Shown here: positions 19,534 to 28,792 of the stretch, one piece after another
Numbering within the stretch: the stretch's first letter is position 1
Layout: each line of letters begins with the position of its first letter
Source of the DNA: Lachnospira sp. UBA4346
Lineage (GTDB): Bacteria; Bacillota; Clostridia; Lachnospirales; Lachnospiraceae
Length of the DNA stretch: 64,000 nucleotides
Direction: 5' to 3'
Assembly (NCBI GenBank): GCA_002394205.1
Contig: DGTC01000052.1
Coordinates: 29,387 to 93,386 of the forward strand
Translations under genes and position numbers: made by a program
Notes under the pieces: model-generated
Told to the model about the DNA's origin: nothing
Databases searched by the model: none
What the model saw: only the letters and a program-made list of their open reading frames with translations

Positions 19534-19890
19534 TTATAAAACTTCTTTCGCAGCATTTCCTAAATTCTCAAACTGTGGAATTAAATTCTGAATTGCCTTT
19601 GCAATTTCTGTATCATCCTTTGCTTTAATTGCTTCGCTAAAATCAATAATTCCCTGATTAAATGTTTCCTTGTGAATTCGCTCTGTCTTTTCATTTAAAA
19701 CTTCCATTGTTCCATTCACTACCTGAACTTCCCAATTAATTGCATCAATAATCCCCTTTAAAAATGCATCTGTATCATCCAAACGTGCTCCTGATAATTC
19801 TTTCACGATAATATTCATATTTTTAACCAAACGGTCGTTAAATTCTACTAATGTTTCTAATGCTTCTTTCTGTTCTGCTAATGTACTCAT
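19534..19890 (-). CDS. Hypothetical helical protein
   Basis: A 118-residue protein predicted to be almost entirely alpha-helical, starting MSTLAEQKEALETLVEFNDR. No transmembrane segment, cysteine or known motif is present. It has the look of a four-helix bundle or coiled coil. AGAAGAAT stands before the ATG. It sits between the DHH phosphoesterase and a nucleosidase-like gene on the same strand. The family is not recognised. Confidence 0.6.
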   Translation of the reverse strand: MSTLAEQKEALETLVEFNDRLVKNMNIIVKELSGARLDDTDAFLKGIIDAINWEVQVVNGTMEVLNEKTERIHKETFNQGIIDFSEAIKAKDDTEIAKAIQNLIPQFENLGNAAKEVL

Positions 19891-19967
19891 ATTCTTCTTT
19901 TATCCTCCACTCCGTTGTAACACCTTTTATGTGTTATATATGTTATCGGCTATTTTCTGCATTTTCT

Positions 19968-20624
19968 TTAATACTTTACGGGAGAATCCATGTAATTGTG
20001 CGTAATACTTCTTATTGCGGTATCTATGGTTCGGTTGATAATTTCATTTTTTTCTTCGGTTGTTATACACTCATTCTCCCCAGAATATGCTGTTACACCT
20101 TTTACAGATGCATATGGAATCCCTGCAAGTGCTGCAACGATACCAAGTACCCCGCTATCTCTGTCTATCAGTGAAGTCATATGCAGCATGCGAATTTTTT
20201 GTGCCAGATATGAATCCTGAATATGATTGTCATAACTTTCACAATCCTGTTCTATTGCCTCATAATTACAAATCCCTGCTGCGTTTCTGATACGATTTCG
20301 ATATTCCCGGTTCGTACAATAACATTTTCCCCGCATCCATATATGATTCATAATTCCAAGTCTGCCAATACTCATATGTGCTTTGTCGACAGACGTACAA
20401 CTTCCTGTAAGGATACATCCGTCTATATGATGCCGTTCTATCAGTCTTCCCATTCCAAATGCTGTCTGTACTTTTCCTTCCGGAAGAATTACAAACAAAA
20501 ATGTTATTTCATCATTATAGACATGTACAATTTGAATTCCTGCGGATTCCTCTACCGAAAGAATTCGATAGGATTGCATCAATTGTCTCCAATCCGCTTC
20601 CTGTGTTGTTATAATTGCAAACAC
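19968..20624 (-). CDS. Divergent nucleoside phosphorylase/nucleosidase-like protein
   Basis: A 218-residue protein starting with GTG at 20624 after GTGGGGA. The overall order resembles the PNP/UDP phosphorylase superfamily (MTAN-like): a MFAIITTQEAD start, TAFGMGRLIERHHIDGCILTGSCTSV, and DSGVLGIVAALAGIPYASVKGVTAYSG. The last stretch corresponds to the MEGAAIAQ...VRAISD region of MTA/SAH nucleosidase, but the catalytic Glu (MEG) reads VLG and the Asp of ISD is not in place. It may be a degenerate paralogue with another role. The family call is moderate. Confidence 0.55.
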   Translation of the reverse strand: MFAIITTQEADWRQLMQSYRILSVEESAGIQIVHVYNDEITFLFVILPEGKVQTAFGMGRLIERHHIDGCILTGSCTSVDKAHMSIGRLGIMNHIWMRGKCYCTNREYRNRIRNAAGICNYEAIEQDCESYDNHIQDSYLAQKIRMLHMTSLIDRDSGVLGIVAALAGIPYASVKGVTAYSGENECITTEEKNEIINRTIDTAIRSITHNYMDSPVKY

Positions 20625-20833
20625 ATTTCCCCACTTCTATTTTACATAATGCCATACAAGTAAATATTTTCTGCCTTATGTAACATGCTATTGTTTTCTG
20701 AATTATATGCATCTTTCTGTAAAATTATTCCCTGACGATTCTCTGCAATTGAATTGTTCCATTTTTATCAAAATTGCATATATATAAATTAGGTAGCAAC
20801 TATACTGCCAAAACAAATATAAGGAGTTCTTTT

Positions 20834-21715
20834 ATGGCGACACAAATTACAAACAGTGCAACACTGAGCTATTCATCCGACGGAAATACAATGACTGTTT
20901 CCTCAAATATTGCCAGTGCCACATTAAATGGTCCTATGACTGCAAGCAAATGCTCTCTTGACGATTCGTATCGTTTTCTCGAAGACATTGTCTATGATAT
21001 TTTTGTAACAAATACCGGTTCTACCCCTCTGACAAATATAAAAATCGTTGATAACCTCGGTACCTATGCCCTCGCAAACGGCACCAATGTAACACCGCTT
21101 GATTATGTTGGAGAAAATCGTTTATTTATTGACAATGTTCCACAGTCAACGGTCATTACGCCAACCGTAGCTCCTGCAGGTGATAGTATTACATTTACCA
21201 TTCCTAACCTTGCAGCCGGCAGTACGATGATGCTGCAGTTTATTACAAAGACGACTGCTTATGCACCATTCGGTCAGGCTGATTCTTCTATTACCAACAA
21301 ATTCTCCGTAACGGCTGACACCGTAACACAGCCTGTAACAGGCTCTTATACTATTGATGCATCGCAGTATGCAGATGTTTCTATTACGAAAGAAATGACA
21401 CCAAAAAACCTTGTATCCGGTTCTCCAATCAACTATACGTTTGAAATCAGTAATTATGGAAATGCTTCCGCAGAAAATATTGTCTTGCGTGATGCTTTTT
21501 CTCCAGAGCCAATCATCACTTCCGTTACTGTAAACAACACACCCGTGGCATCTACAGAATACTCTTATCTTGACGGTGTATTCTTATATCCTTCAACAAC
21601 TGCCACAGCTACCACATTTTCACTTGCTCCTGCAGGTTTCGTCCAGAATCCAGTAACGGGCGAAACTTCTGTAACTCCGACAACAACAACGATTGTCATT
21701 ACCGGTACAATTTAA
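20834..21715 (+). CDS. DUF11-type repeat protein without signal peptide
   Basis: A 293-residue protein beginning MATQITNSATLSYSSDGNTM from the ATG at 20834, after AAGGAG. Two beta-sandwich repeats of DUF11 type are visible: YDIFVTNTGSTPLTNIKIVD (near 50-70) and INYTFEISNYGNASAENIVL (near 205-225). The composition is very high in Thr, Ser, Asn and Val with no Cys except one. There is no signal peptide, sorting signal or transmembrane segment. Similar unanchored DUF11 proteins are common in spore-forming clostridia; a spore- or cell-surface structural role is plausible but unproven. Confidence 0.7.
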   Translation: MATQITNSATLSYSSDGNTMTVSSNIASATLNGPMTASKCSLDDSYRFLEDIVYDIFVTNTGSTPLTNIKIVDNLGTYALANGTNVTPLDYVGENRLFIDNVPQSTVITPTVAPAGDSITFTIPNLAAGSTMMLQFITKTTAYAPFGQADSSITNKFSVTADTVTQPVTGSYTIDASQYADVSITKEMTPKNLVSGSPINYTFEISNYGNASAENIVLRDAFSPEPIITSVTVNNTPVASTEYSYLDGVFLYPSTTATATTFSLAPAGFVQNPVTGETSVTPTTTTIVITGTI

Positions 21716-21758
21716 TCCGGCAAAAAGCATTGCATATAATTTCTTAACAAACAAAAAT

Positions 21759-21800
21759 AGGAGTAGACGTTCACAAAATTTAATGGAACGTTCTACTCCT
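21759..21800. terminator. Hairpin terminator
   Basis: AGGAGTAGACGTTC pairs with GAACGTTCTACTCCT, followed by TCCTTCTT. It lies between the converging DUF11 and ABC-F genes. Confidence 0.65.
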
Positions 21801-21858
21801 TCCTTCTTACAATCGTAAAGCATATACTATACCAATTTTTATAAAACTGACACAAATC

Positions 21859-23664
21859 TTATGCTTCTAATTTCTCTAACAATGCATTTGCCTTCTGAAA
21901 ATCATTCTCTAACAACGCCTGCTCCACTGCACGTTCTGCTTCTTTTCTTGTCTGCTCCTGAATCAAGTATTCTTTATCAAAATAATTCGCATAAATCATC
22001 TGACGGAACTTACGGATACTCATCTTACGCACCGTATGATTATCCACAAATAATACATAATCCATACAATTTGCCACCGTATAGAAATCATGTGATACAC
22101 ACAACACAGCTCCACGGTATTCGCGAACCGCCTCCTCAAGTGCTTTCTGTGCGTATAAATCCAGATGACTATTCGGCTCATCTAATAACAACAAATCCAT
22201 CTCTGTACGTGCTAATTTTGCCAGCTGCAACAGATTCTTTTCCCCACCGGAAAGCGTTGAAACCTTCTGTTTTCGAATGTCTGCCGGCAGACAAAAGGTG
22301 TCTAAATAATTGCATTGTTCTTCTTTTAACTCGATTCCAATTTCTTCTAACACATCTGCAACCGTCTGATTATCCTGCAGCATTTCGTCCGGGAGCTGTG
22401 ACAGATACGCCACACGTGCCCCTTGTGCATAATGAATTGCCGGATTCTTTCCTGCATAAATTTCATGCAACAATGTCGTTTTACCAGTTCCATTTGCACC
22501 AACAATCGCTACTTTATCAGTCGCTCCAATGGTAAATGATACCTGTTGTAATAAATCTTCCCCAAATGACAATGCATAATCAGTGACTTCCAAAACCGGA
22601 CACTCTACATTTGTTAAAATATTATCAATGTTATTTTCCTGCTCTTGTAATACCTGCATATCCTCATCCTGCGGTACCACATCCATCTCTGATTCTTTTC
22701 CTGTATGAAATGCAATCTGCGGAGCTTTTTCTTCTAAAAATGGTGGTAAAACCCTCTTTGCTTCTAATCGTTCCACCAATGAAACACGCGCATGTAATTG
22801 ACGGCCAATCGCTGCATTTGAAAAATAAGTTGCATCCTTGCGAAGCTGTTCTACAATCTTCTGGTTTCGCTCAATCTCTTCTGTATCTGCTGCCGCTGCT
22901 TCCTGTAATTGTGCCTTCATCTTCAACAAATAGAGCTGATACTCCGGATATGTTCCCACAAACTGCTGTAACTGACTGTTCTCTAAATGTAAAATGGTAT
23001 CAAAACAGTGATTCAGCAAATATCGGTTATGTGTAATAACCAGCAACGTTCCTTTATACGTATTAATCAACTCTTTTAACGCATTTAAATTCGCAAAATC
23101 AAGGAAAACATCTGGTTCATCCATAACTAAAAAATCCGGTACTATAAGCATTTCCCGCATTACCTGAATTAGTTTAAATTCGCCGCCGCTTAATTGATTG
23201 ATTCCAATATCTGCACGGTTTTCTAATCCTGCAACTTTCAGCGTCTTTTTGATATTTACTTCATAATTATTCCCATCCACACGGTCTATTGCATCCAAAA
23301 TATCCTGATACTGTGCCATCACCGCGTCAAAATCTTCTGCATCTGACATCTTTGCACAAATATCATCCATTTCCTGCTGCAATGTCACAAACTCCGTACT
23401 CAGATAATCAAACACCGTCATTGTACTGTCTCTGTCTACATCAGAAAACTGACTGACATAACCGGTACGGCAATCCTGCTTCTTTGTAATAATTCCGTCA
23501 TAGAGATATTTATCCTCATGCAATATCATATCAATCAGGGTGCTTTTTCCTGTTCCATTACTTCCAATAAACGCACAGTGCGCATTGTCTTCTATTGTAA
23601 ATGTGATATTCTCATATAAGTCTTTCTGAGGATATCCAAATGATACATTCTTAACTTCGATCAT
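21859..23664 (-). CDS. ABC-F family ATPase
   Basis: A soluble 601-residue protein with two ABC domains and no membrane segments, the ABC-F layout. The first domain has GSNGTGKST, LSGGEFKLIQVM and FLVMDEPDVFLD. The second has GANGTGKTT, LSGGEKNLLQLAKLA and LLLLDEPNSHLD. Between them lies a charged linker (about residues 230-330) that in this family reaches the ribosomal peptidyl-transferase centre. Members act as translation factors or antibiotic ribosome-protection proteins. ATG at 23664 is preferred since AAAGGAG is seven bases upstream. Which ABC-F type it is cannot be decided by eye. Confidence 0.9.
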   Translation of the reverse strand: MIEVKNVSFGYPQKDLYENITFTIEDNAHCAFIGSNGTGKSTLIDMILHEDKYLYDGIITKKQDCRTGYVSQFSDVDRDSTMTVFDYLSTEFVTLQQEMDDICAKMSDAEDFDAVMAQYQDILDAIDRVDGNNYEVNIKKTLKVAGLENRADIGINQLSGGEFKLIQVMREMLIVPDFLVMDEPDVFLDFANLNALKELINTYKGTLLVITHNRYLLNHCFDTILHLENSQLQQFVGTYPEYQLYLLKMKAQLQEAAAADTEEIERNQKIVEQLRKDATYFSNAAIGRQLHARVSLVERLEAKRVLPPFLEEKAPQIAFHTGKESEMDVVPQDEDMQVLQEQENNIDNILTNVECPVLEVTDYALSFGEDLLQQVSFTIGATDKVAIVGANGTGKTTLLHEIYAGKNPAIHYAQGARVAYLSQLPDEMLQDNQTVADVLEEIGIELKEEQCNYLDTFCLPADIRKQKVSTLSGGEKNLLQLAKLARTEMDLLLLDEPNSHLDLYAQKALEEAVREYRGAVLCVSHDFYTVANCMDYVLFVDNHTVRKMSIRKFRQMIYANYFDKEYLIQEQTRKEAERAVEQALLENDFQKANALLEKLEA

Positions 23665-23812
23665 TCCTAGTCTCCTTTGCATTAATCATGCATATTCTTC
23701 CTATGAATTATCTAAGATTGTTACCATTTTGTCAATAAATTAATTCTGATTTCGTAAGAACAACATACACGATTGGCATCTGGAGCGTATTTGTAATTTA
23801 TATTTCACTCAA

Positions 23813-23841
23813 TAGACAGCAACGTAAAAATGCGTTATAAT
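23813..23841 (+). promoter_or_regulatory. metY promoter
   Basis: TAGACA (23813-23818), a 17-bp spacer and TATAAT (23836-23841), giving a leader of about 137 nt before metY. Confidence 0.65.
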
Positions 23842-23904
23842 ATTATATAATCATTCGTAAAATTGTATTATTTATTCTTTCATTTTATTTTAAAAAAGAG
23901 TACA

Positions 23905-23956
23905 ATAGCGTATATACCTAAATTCCTAAAGGATATAAGGTATATATGCTATTTTT
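23905..23956 (+). terminator. Intrinsic-terminator-like hairpin in the metY leader
   Basis: ATAGCGTATATACCT (23905-23919) pairs with AGGTATATATGCTAT (23938-23952) over 15 positions with one G-U, followed by TTTTTATATTTTTTTC. It ends about 20 nt before the metY ribosome site, inside the leader, so it may be an attenuator. No SAM-riboswitch or T-box consensus was found upstream of it. Confidence 0.6.
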
Positions 23957-23984
23957 ATATTTTTTTCATAAAAGGAGATTTACA

Positions 23985-25271
23985 ATGAACAATTACTCTA
24001 TTGGTACAAAAGCCGTTCAGGCAGGTTATACCCCTAATAACGGAGAGCCGCGACAGATTCCGATTATCCAGTCTACAACATTTAAATATGATACCAGCGA
24101 AGATATGGGAAAACTCTTTGATTTAGAGGCTTCCGGCTATTTTTATTCCAGATTGCAAAACCCTACCAATGATTATGTTGCCGCAAAAATCGCAGCCCTG
24201 GAAGGCGGCTCTGCTGCAATGCTTACTTCTTCCGGTCAGGCAGCAAACTTTATGGCAATCTTTAATATCTGCGAATGTGGTGACCATATTGTTGCCTCTT
24301 CTTCTATCTATGGCGGAACGTTTAATTTAATTGCAGTAACACTTGCGAAAATGGGCATTACTTCTACATTTGTAAGTCCTGACTGCACAGAAGAAGAATT
24401 GTCTGCTGCATTTCAGGATAATACAAAGTTACTCTTTGGCGAAACAATTGCAAACCCTGCATTAACGGTTCTTGATATTGAAAAATTTGCAAAAGTTGCT
24501 CACAAACACGGCGTTCCTTTCATGGTGGATAATACATTTCCTACACCTATCAACTGCCGCCCTATCGAATGGGGTGCTGATATTGTTACCCATTCTACAA
24601 CCAAATATATGGACGGTCACGGTGCCTGCTTAGGTGGTGCAATTGTCGATGCCGGCAAGTTTGACTGGATGGCTCATGCAGACAAGTATCCTGGTCTGTG
24701 TACACCTGATGATTCTTACCATGGAATCACTTATGCTGAAAAATTCGGCAAAGAAGGTGCTTTTATTACCAAATGTACTTCTCAGTTAATGCGTGATTTC
24801 GGTTGTATGCAGTCACCACAGCATGCATTTATTTTAAATCTCGGTCTGGAGTCCCTTCACGTTCGTATGCCAAAACACGTAGAAAACGGTCAGGCTGTTG
24901 CAGAATTCTTAGAAGCACAGCCACAGGTTGCATTTGTCAACTATTCCGGACTTCCTTCTAATAAATATTATGAAACGGCAAAGAAGTATCTTCCAAATGG
25001 CGGATGCGGTGTTGTTTCTTTTGAATTAAAGGGCGGTCGTGCCGCTGCAGAAACCTTTATGAAAAATTTAAAGTTGGCAGCGATTGAAACACATGTTGCC
25101 GATGCAAGAACCTGTTGCTTAAATCCTGCAACTTCTACACATCGTCAGATGAATGATGAACAGTTAAAAGAGGCCGGAATTCCAGCAGGATTAATCAGAA
25201 TTTCCTGTGGTCTGGAAGATAAGGAAGATTTGATTGCCGATTTGGCTCAGGCACTGGAAAAAATTCAGTAA
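23985..25271 (+). CDS. O-acetylhomoserine sulfhydrylase (MetY-type, PLP-dependent)
   Basis: A 428-residue Cys/Met-metabolism PLP enzyme. Typical segments are the start NYSIGTKAVQAGYTPNNGEPRQIPI, YFYSRLQNPT, the SSGQAANF loop, FMVDNTFPTP, and HSTTKYMDGHG with the Schiff-base lysine (near residue 205). The C-terminus ends SCGLEDKEDLIADL. Length and motifs fit homocysteine synthase, which makes homocysteine from O-acetylhomoserine and sulfide. The ATG at 23985 follows AAAAGGAG. The leader carries a terminator-like hairpin. Its stop TAA is formed by a TA plus the first base of the inserted repeat. Confidence 0.9.
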   Translation: MNNYSIGTKAVQAGYTPNNGEPRQIPIIQSTTFKYDTSEDMGKLFDLEASGYFYSRLQNPTNDYVAAKIAALEGGSAAMLTSSGQAANFMAIFNICECGDHIVASSSIYGGTFNLIAVTLAKMGITSTFVSPDCTEEELSAAFQDNTKLLFGETIANPALTVLDIEKFAKVAHKHGVPFMVDNTFPTPINCRPIEWGADIVTHSTTKYMDGHGACLGGAIVDAGKFDWMAHADKYPGLCTPDDSYHGITYAEKFGKEGAFITKCTSQLMRDFGCMQSPQHAFILNLGLESLHVRMPKHVENGQAVAEFLEAQPQVAFVNYSGLPSNKYYETAKKYLPNGGCGVVSFELKGGRAAAETFMKNLKLAAIETHVADARTCCLNPATSTHRQMNDEQLKEAGIPAGLIRISCGLEDKEDLIADLAQALEKIQ

Positions 25272-26678
25272 GTTTCGGTTTGTGGATGTACTCTGCCTGA
25301 TAGATGGACGGAGAAATTTGACGTACGGACGCCTATCGAAAAAGATAAATTTATTTTGAAAACGCAAACTCGCCTACGGCTCAAACAGTGCGCTTTTCAA
25401 AATAAATTATTTTTCCGATATGCTGGGTTTCATTCAATCAAGGTATTCTCCGATGCGTATCTACTTACGGCATCGCCACAAACCTTTGGGCGTGGTGGCG
25501 TTGGACTGTATTGGTTATTCCTAGTGGATTGCTTTAACGGACGAAGAGATGGATAGATGAATTCTGGTAGAAACGCAAAACTCGCCTGCGGCTCAAACAA
25601 GTTGCAGTCATCCAAATAATATTTTCCTGCTTGCTGTGTTTTACTTCATCAGGATATTCTCTGGTGCATAGCTACTTTCGGCATCGCCACAAACCTTTGG
25701 GGTTGGTGGCTGTTGGACTGTATTGGTTATTCCTAATGGATTGCTTTAACGGACGAAGAGATGGATAGATGAATTCTGGTAGAAACGCAAAACTCGCCTG
25801 CGGCTCAAACATGTTGCAGTCATCCAAATAATATTTTCCTGCTTGCTGTGTTTTACTTCATCAGGATATTCTCTGGTGCATAGCTACTTTCGGCATCGCC
25901 ACAAACCTACTGGGGGTGTTGGGATTCCGGAGGAGTATCGCTGACGAATGTATTTAATTGCGATTCGAACGGATATGAACTTTTCTTTTCAATTGTTCGT
26001 TTGCTGAGAGGCATTTCCTTCGTGTATTTTTTAGTATACGTCTGTGTTCGGAAAGGCTACATCTCTTAGTAAGGTAGCTTTGTTGTTTGATAACTTATTG
26101 AATTATCAACGTATTGATTGCCCTCGTGAAGTAAATAATTCGAACAGTATTTGTTTTCAATCGAATATACAAAACGGTGAAAGATTTAACGATTTAAATT
26201 GCAACTATAATTTATTAGGATCATCGTGATAATGATTCCAATGGACATTGATTGTTATGGCTGTTTATAGTCCGACATTTACGGATTACATTTGTAAATC
26301 TTAAGATATACAGGGAAAGAGACATTCATTGTTGACAAACAGTTGCGAGGCTTCCGTCGGGAGCTTTCGAGTCGCATGGGCACAAAGCGAACTGTTTGAG
26401 CCGCAGGCGAGGCCCAGCGACTGCCCATAATAAGCGCGAGGAAGCGAGCAGGAAATGAAGCATGTTTGTCAATAATGATATGGCTCTTGACCGTCCGTTC
26501 GTTTAAAAGTTTCTTTGTAACATTCCACTACATTACGCAGTGCGATTCGCAATTCGCTGCGCTTCTTGCTCATCCGTGCTGTCGCACTATCAAAAAGAAA
26601 TAACAAATACTCTCTTGTGCGCAAGCTCCCATTGAGTATTTGTTATTTCTTTTTGGCACTGCTCGTTAAATCGGAATT
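25271..26678 (-). repeat. Dispersed structured repeat, long copy (B)
   Basis: 1,408 bp of non-coding DNA fill the whole space between the stop codons of metY and the Dxs-like gene. Ends are AGTTTCGGTTTGTGG and (other strand) AATTCCGATTTAACG, an imperfect inverted repeat, flanked by TA at 25269-25270 and 26679-26680. Relative to copies at 32.8 and 38.5 kb it is inverted, has a 212-bp module duplicated in tandem, and carries about 90 extra bp near 26057-26147. Hairpins: 25343-25415, 26370-26420 region, and 26585-26655 where AAAGAAATAACAAATACTC pairs with GAGTATTTGTTATTTCTTT. No open frame exceeds about 66 codons. Confidence 0.9.
25501..25908. repeat. 212-bp tandem duplication inside repeat B
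   Basis: TTGGACTGTATTGGTTATTC begins at 25501 and again at 25713. The two units are nearly identical through GGCATCGCCACAAACCT (to 25696 and 25908). The copy at 32.8 kb has a single such unit. Confidence 0.9.
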
Positions 26679-28423
26679 TAGAAAATATCCGCAACAATCA
26701 GTTCTGGTGTTAGATGATTCTCTTCTAATAATTCAGATACTTTATAACGGTCGATGAATTCTTTCTTTAATCCATAGTTATATACCTTCATATCAGATGA
26801 ACCGTAAAATCTCGCAATCTTTTCACCAAAACCACCTTCAAGGCTTCCATCTTCTAATGTAATAACCGTTGTGTGATTCTTCTTCAAATCAGATAATAAT
26901 GCTTCATCTAAGCCTGTAATATATCTCGGATTAATCAATGTTGGTGCAACACCTGTATGTGTCTTTATCGCTTCTGCAACCTGTTCGCCAAGCTGATAGA
27001 AATCTCCAAGTGCTAAAATTGCAACCTGACTGCCTTCCTGTGTCACCTTATAACGATTCAATTCACCGTAATCTGCATCTACAGGTTCCTGTGTATGATG
27101 CACGCCATTACATGGAATACGTACGGCAACCGGATACTGATCCTGTTCAATACTCCAATCTAACATTGCAAAATATTCCTCGCTATTTGTTGGTGCTAAA
27201 TAGACAAGATTCGGAATATTAGACATCATTGGAATATCAAAAATACCTAAATGTGTGACATCACTCATTCCATATATAGACGCTGTATTTACCAATAATG
27301 TTGCAGGATTTCCATTGATACAAAGATCCTGTGAAATCTGGTCGTATGTTCTTTGCATAAAACTTGAATGTGTACTAAATACAGGCTTTGCTCCATTTTT
27401 TGCAAGTCCAGAAACAAATGCAACACCATGTTCTTCTGCAATACCAACATCGATAAACTGCTTCCCTGCTTCCTTACGCTTGTCTGCCGTAAATCCAATA
27501 TTCGTTGGCATAGCCGCTGTTACAACAACAACCTTTTCATCTTTCTTCATTTTATCTAACAGATACGCTGATGTTAAAGAAGCATAACTTTCTCCACCAC
27601 CTTTTGCAAAACGCTCTCCTGTTTCCACATTAAATGGACTGCTCCAATGCCAGTTTTCTCTATTTTCTTCTGCTAATTTGTATCCTTTTCCCTTCTGTGT
27701 GTGGATATGCACAACAACCGGATGGTCAATGTCTTTTACTTTCTCAAATGCTTCAATAAGCGCTTCTACGTTGTTACCTTCATCAACATACAGATAATCA
27801 AGTCCCATTGCCTTAAATAGGTTGCAAGGAGCTGTTCCCTTTGTTTCTCGTAATTCTTTGAGATTTTTATACAAACCTCCGTGATTTTCTGCAATCGACA
27901 TATCGTTATCATTGACAACAATAATAAAATTGCCGCCTAATTCCGCTGCATAATCAAGACCTTCTAAGGCTTCACCACCACTAAGAGAACCATCTCCAAT
28001 AATTGCAATCACATTGCCTGTTTCACCCTTTAAATCTCTTGCTTTTGCAAGTCCTGATGCAAGACTGACAGAAGTAGATGTATGACCTACATTGAAGAAA
28101 TCATGTTCACTCTCGTCCGGATTCGTATAGCCGGACACATCTGTGAAATGTTCTTCATATAAATACGCATCTTTTCTGCCTGTCAGCATCTTATGACAGT
28201 AACTCTGGTGTGATACATCAAAGACAAACTTATCCTTTGGCGAATCAAATACATAATGCAAAGCAATTGTTGCTTCTACAATACCAAAATTCGGACCAAA
28301 ATGTCCGCCTTTCTTACTAAGGCGATTCATTAAGGCATCTCTTAATTCCTGTGCCAATACTACCCGTGCTTCTTTATCTAACTTCTTCACATCTGCCGGT
28401 GAGTCAATATTTTCTAAATACAT
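26678..28423 (-). CDS. Dxs-like thiamine-diphosphate enzyme (divergent)
   Basis: A 581-residue transketolase-type protein related to 1-deoxyxylulose-5-phosphate synthase. ThDP motifs are clear: GDGSLSGGEALEGLDYA (near 142), VVNDNDMSIAENHGG (near 175), HTQKGKGY (near 248), and the GIAEEHGVAFVSGLA activating Glu (near 330). In contrast to E. coli Dxs, the positions matching R420 and R478, which hold the substrate phosphate, read T (VNTASIYG) and C (VRIPCNG); H431 is kept (THLG). It is about 40 residues shorter than E. coli Dxs. It may act on a different substrate, so no gene symbol is given. It is transcribed after lysA on the same strand. Confidence 0.8.
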   Translation of the reverse strand: MYLENIDSPADVKKLDKEARVVLAQELRDALMNRLSKKGGHFGPNFGIVEATIALHYVFDSPKDKFVFDVSHQSYCHKMLTGRKDAYLYEEHFTDVSGYTNPDESEHDFFNVGHTSTSVSLASGLAKARDLKGETGNVIAIIGDGSLSGGEALEGLDYAAELGGNFIIVVNDNDMSIAENHGGLYKNLKELRETKGTAPCNLFKAMGLDYLYVDEGNNVEALIEAFEKVKDIDHPVVVHIHTQKGKGYKLAEENRENWHWSSPFNVETGERFAKGGGESYASLTSAYLLDKMKKDEKVVVVTAAMPTNIGFTADKRKEAGKQFIDVGIAEEHGVAFVSGLAKNGAKPVFSTHSSFMQRTYDQISQDLCINGNPATLLVNTASIYGMSDVTHLGIFDIPMMSNIPNLVYLAPTNSEEYFAMLDWSIEQDQYPVAVRIPCNGVHHTQEPVDADYGELNRYKVTQEGSQVAILALGDFYQLGEQVAEAIKTHTGVAPTLINPRYITGLDEALLSDLKKNHTTVITLEDGSLEGGFGEKIARFYGSSDMKVYNYGLKKEFIDRYKVSELLEENHLTPELIVADIF

Positions 28424-28687
28424 ATAATCTCCTCTCTAATATCAACAGTCCCATTTGTTCCTGCTTCATTTGCAACTGTAACGCTATTACACTTGCTTTT
28501 CCATCATCTTGTTTAAAAGTTATCATATATTTTAATTGTGTGCAATCTATTTTAGTCATTCTAATTCTTAAATTATTCTAAACCTTACAAACATTCCTTT
28601 CTTGCCTAATAACACTTTCGATATCAAAATGTGCAACTTATATTTAAATTTATACAATTTGAAACTTGAATCCTAATAAAAAAAGCA

Positions 28688-28732
28688 CTATCTTTGAATG
28701 ATTTCACACGAATGTTTCTCATTCAAAGATAG
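28688..28732. other. Perfect 14-bp hairpin downstream of lysA
   Basis: CTATCTTTGAATGA (28688-28701) and TCATTCAAAGATAG (28719-28732) form a hairpin just past the lysA terminator. The 28424-28680 stretch before the Dxs-like gene holds nothing else I recognise apart from AT-rich DNA. Confidence 0.55.
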
Positions 28733-28740
28733 CACTTTCC

Positions 28741-28778
28741 AAAAAACAAATGCCACTTTTGGTGTCGCTTGTTTTTTC
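28741..28778 (-). terminator. lysA intrinsic terminator
   Basis: On the minus strand a stem of AAAAAACAAGCGACAC with GTGGCATTTGTTTTTT, ending in a T run, 15 bp after the lysA stop. Confidence 0.75.
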
Positions 28779-28792
28779 GACTCTCATTGTAT

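Noticed and set aside
23700..23985. SAM riboswitch or T-box upstream of metY
   Set aside because: No SAM-aptamer core and no T-box sequence (AGGGTGGNACCGCG) was found; only the terminator-like hairpin remains.
25501..25908. Tandem units as a CRISPR array
   Set aside because: Two 212-bp units are a module duplication; there are no short repeats with unique spacers and no cas genes.
25356..26757. Several 60-66 codon frames inside repeat B (and similar ones in C and D)
   Set aside because: They lack ribosome sites, differ between copies, and overlap the hairpin arms; they are not conserved as proteins.
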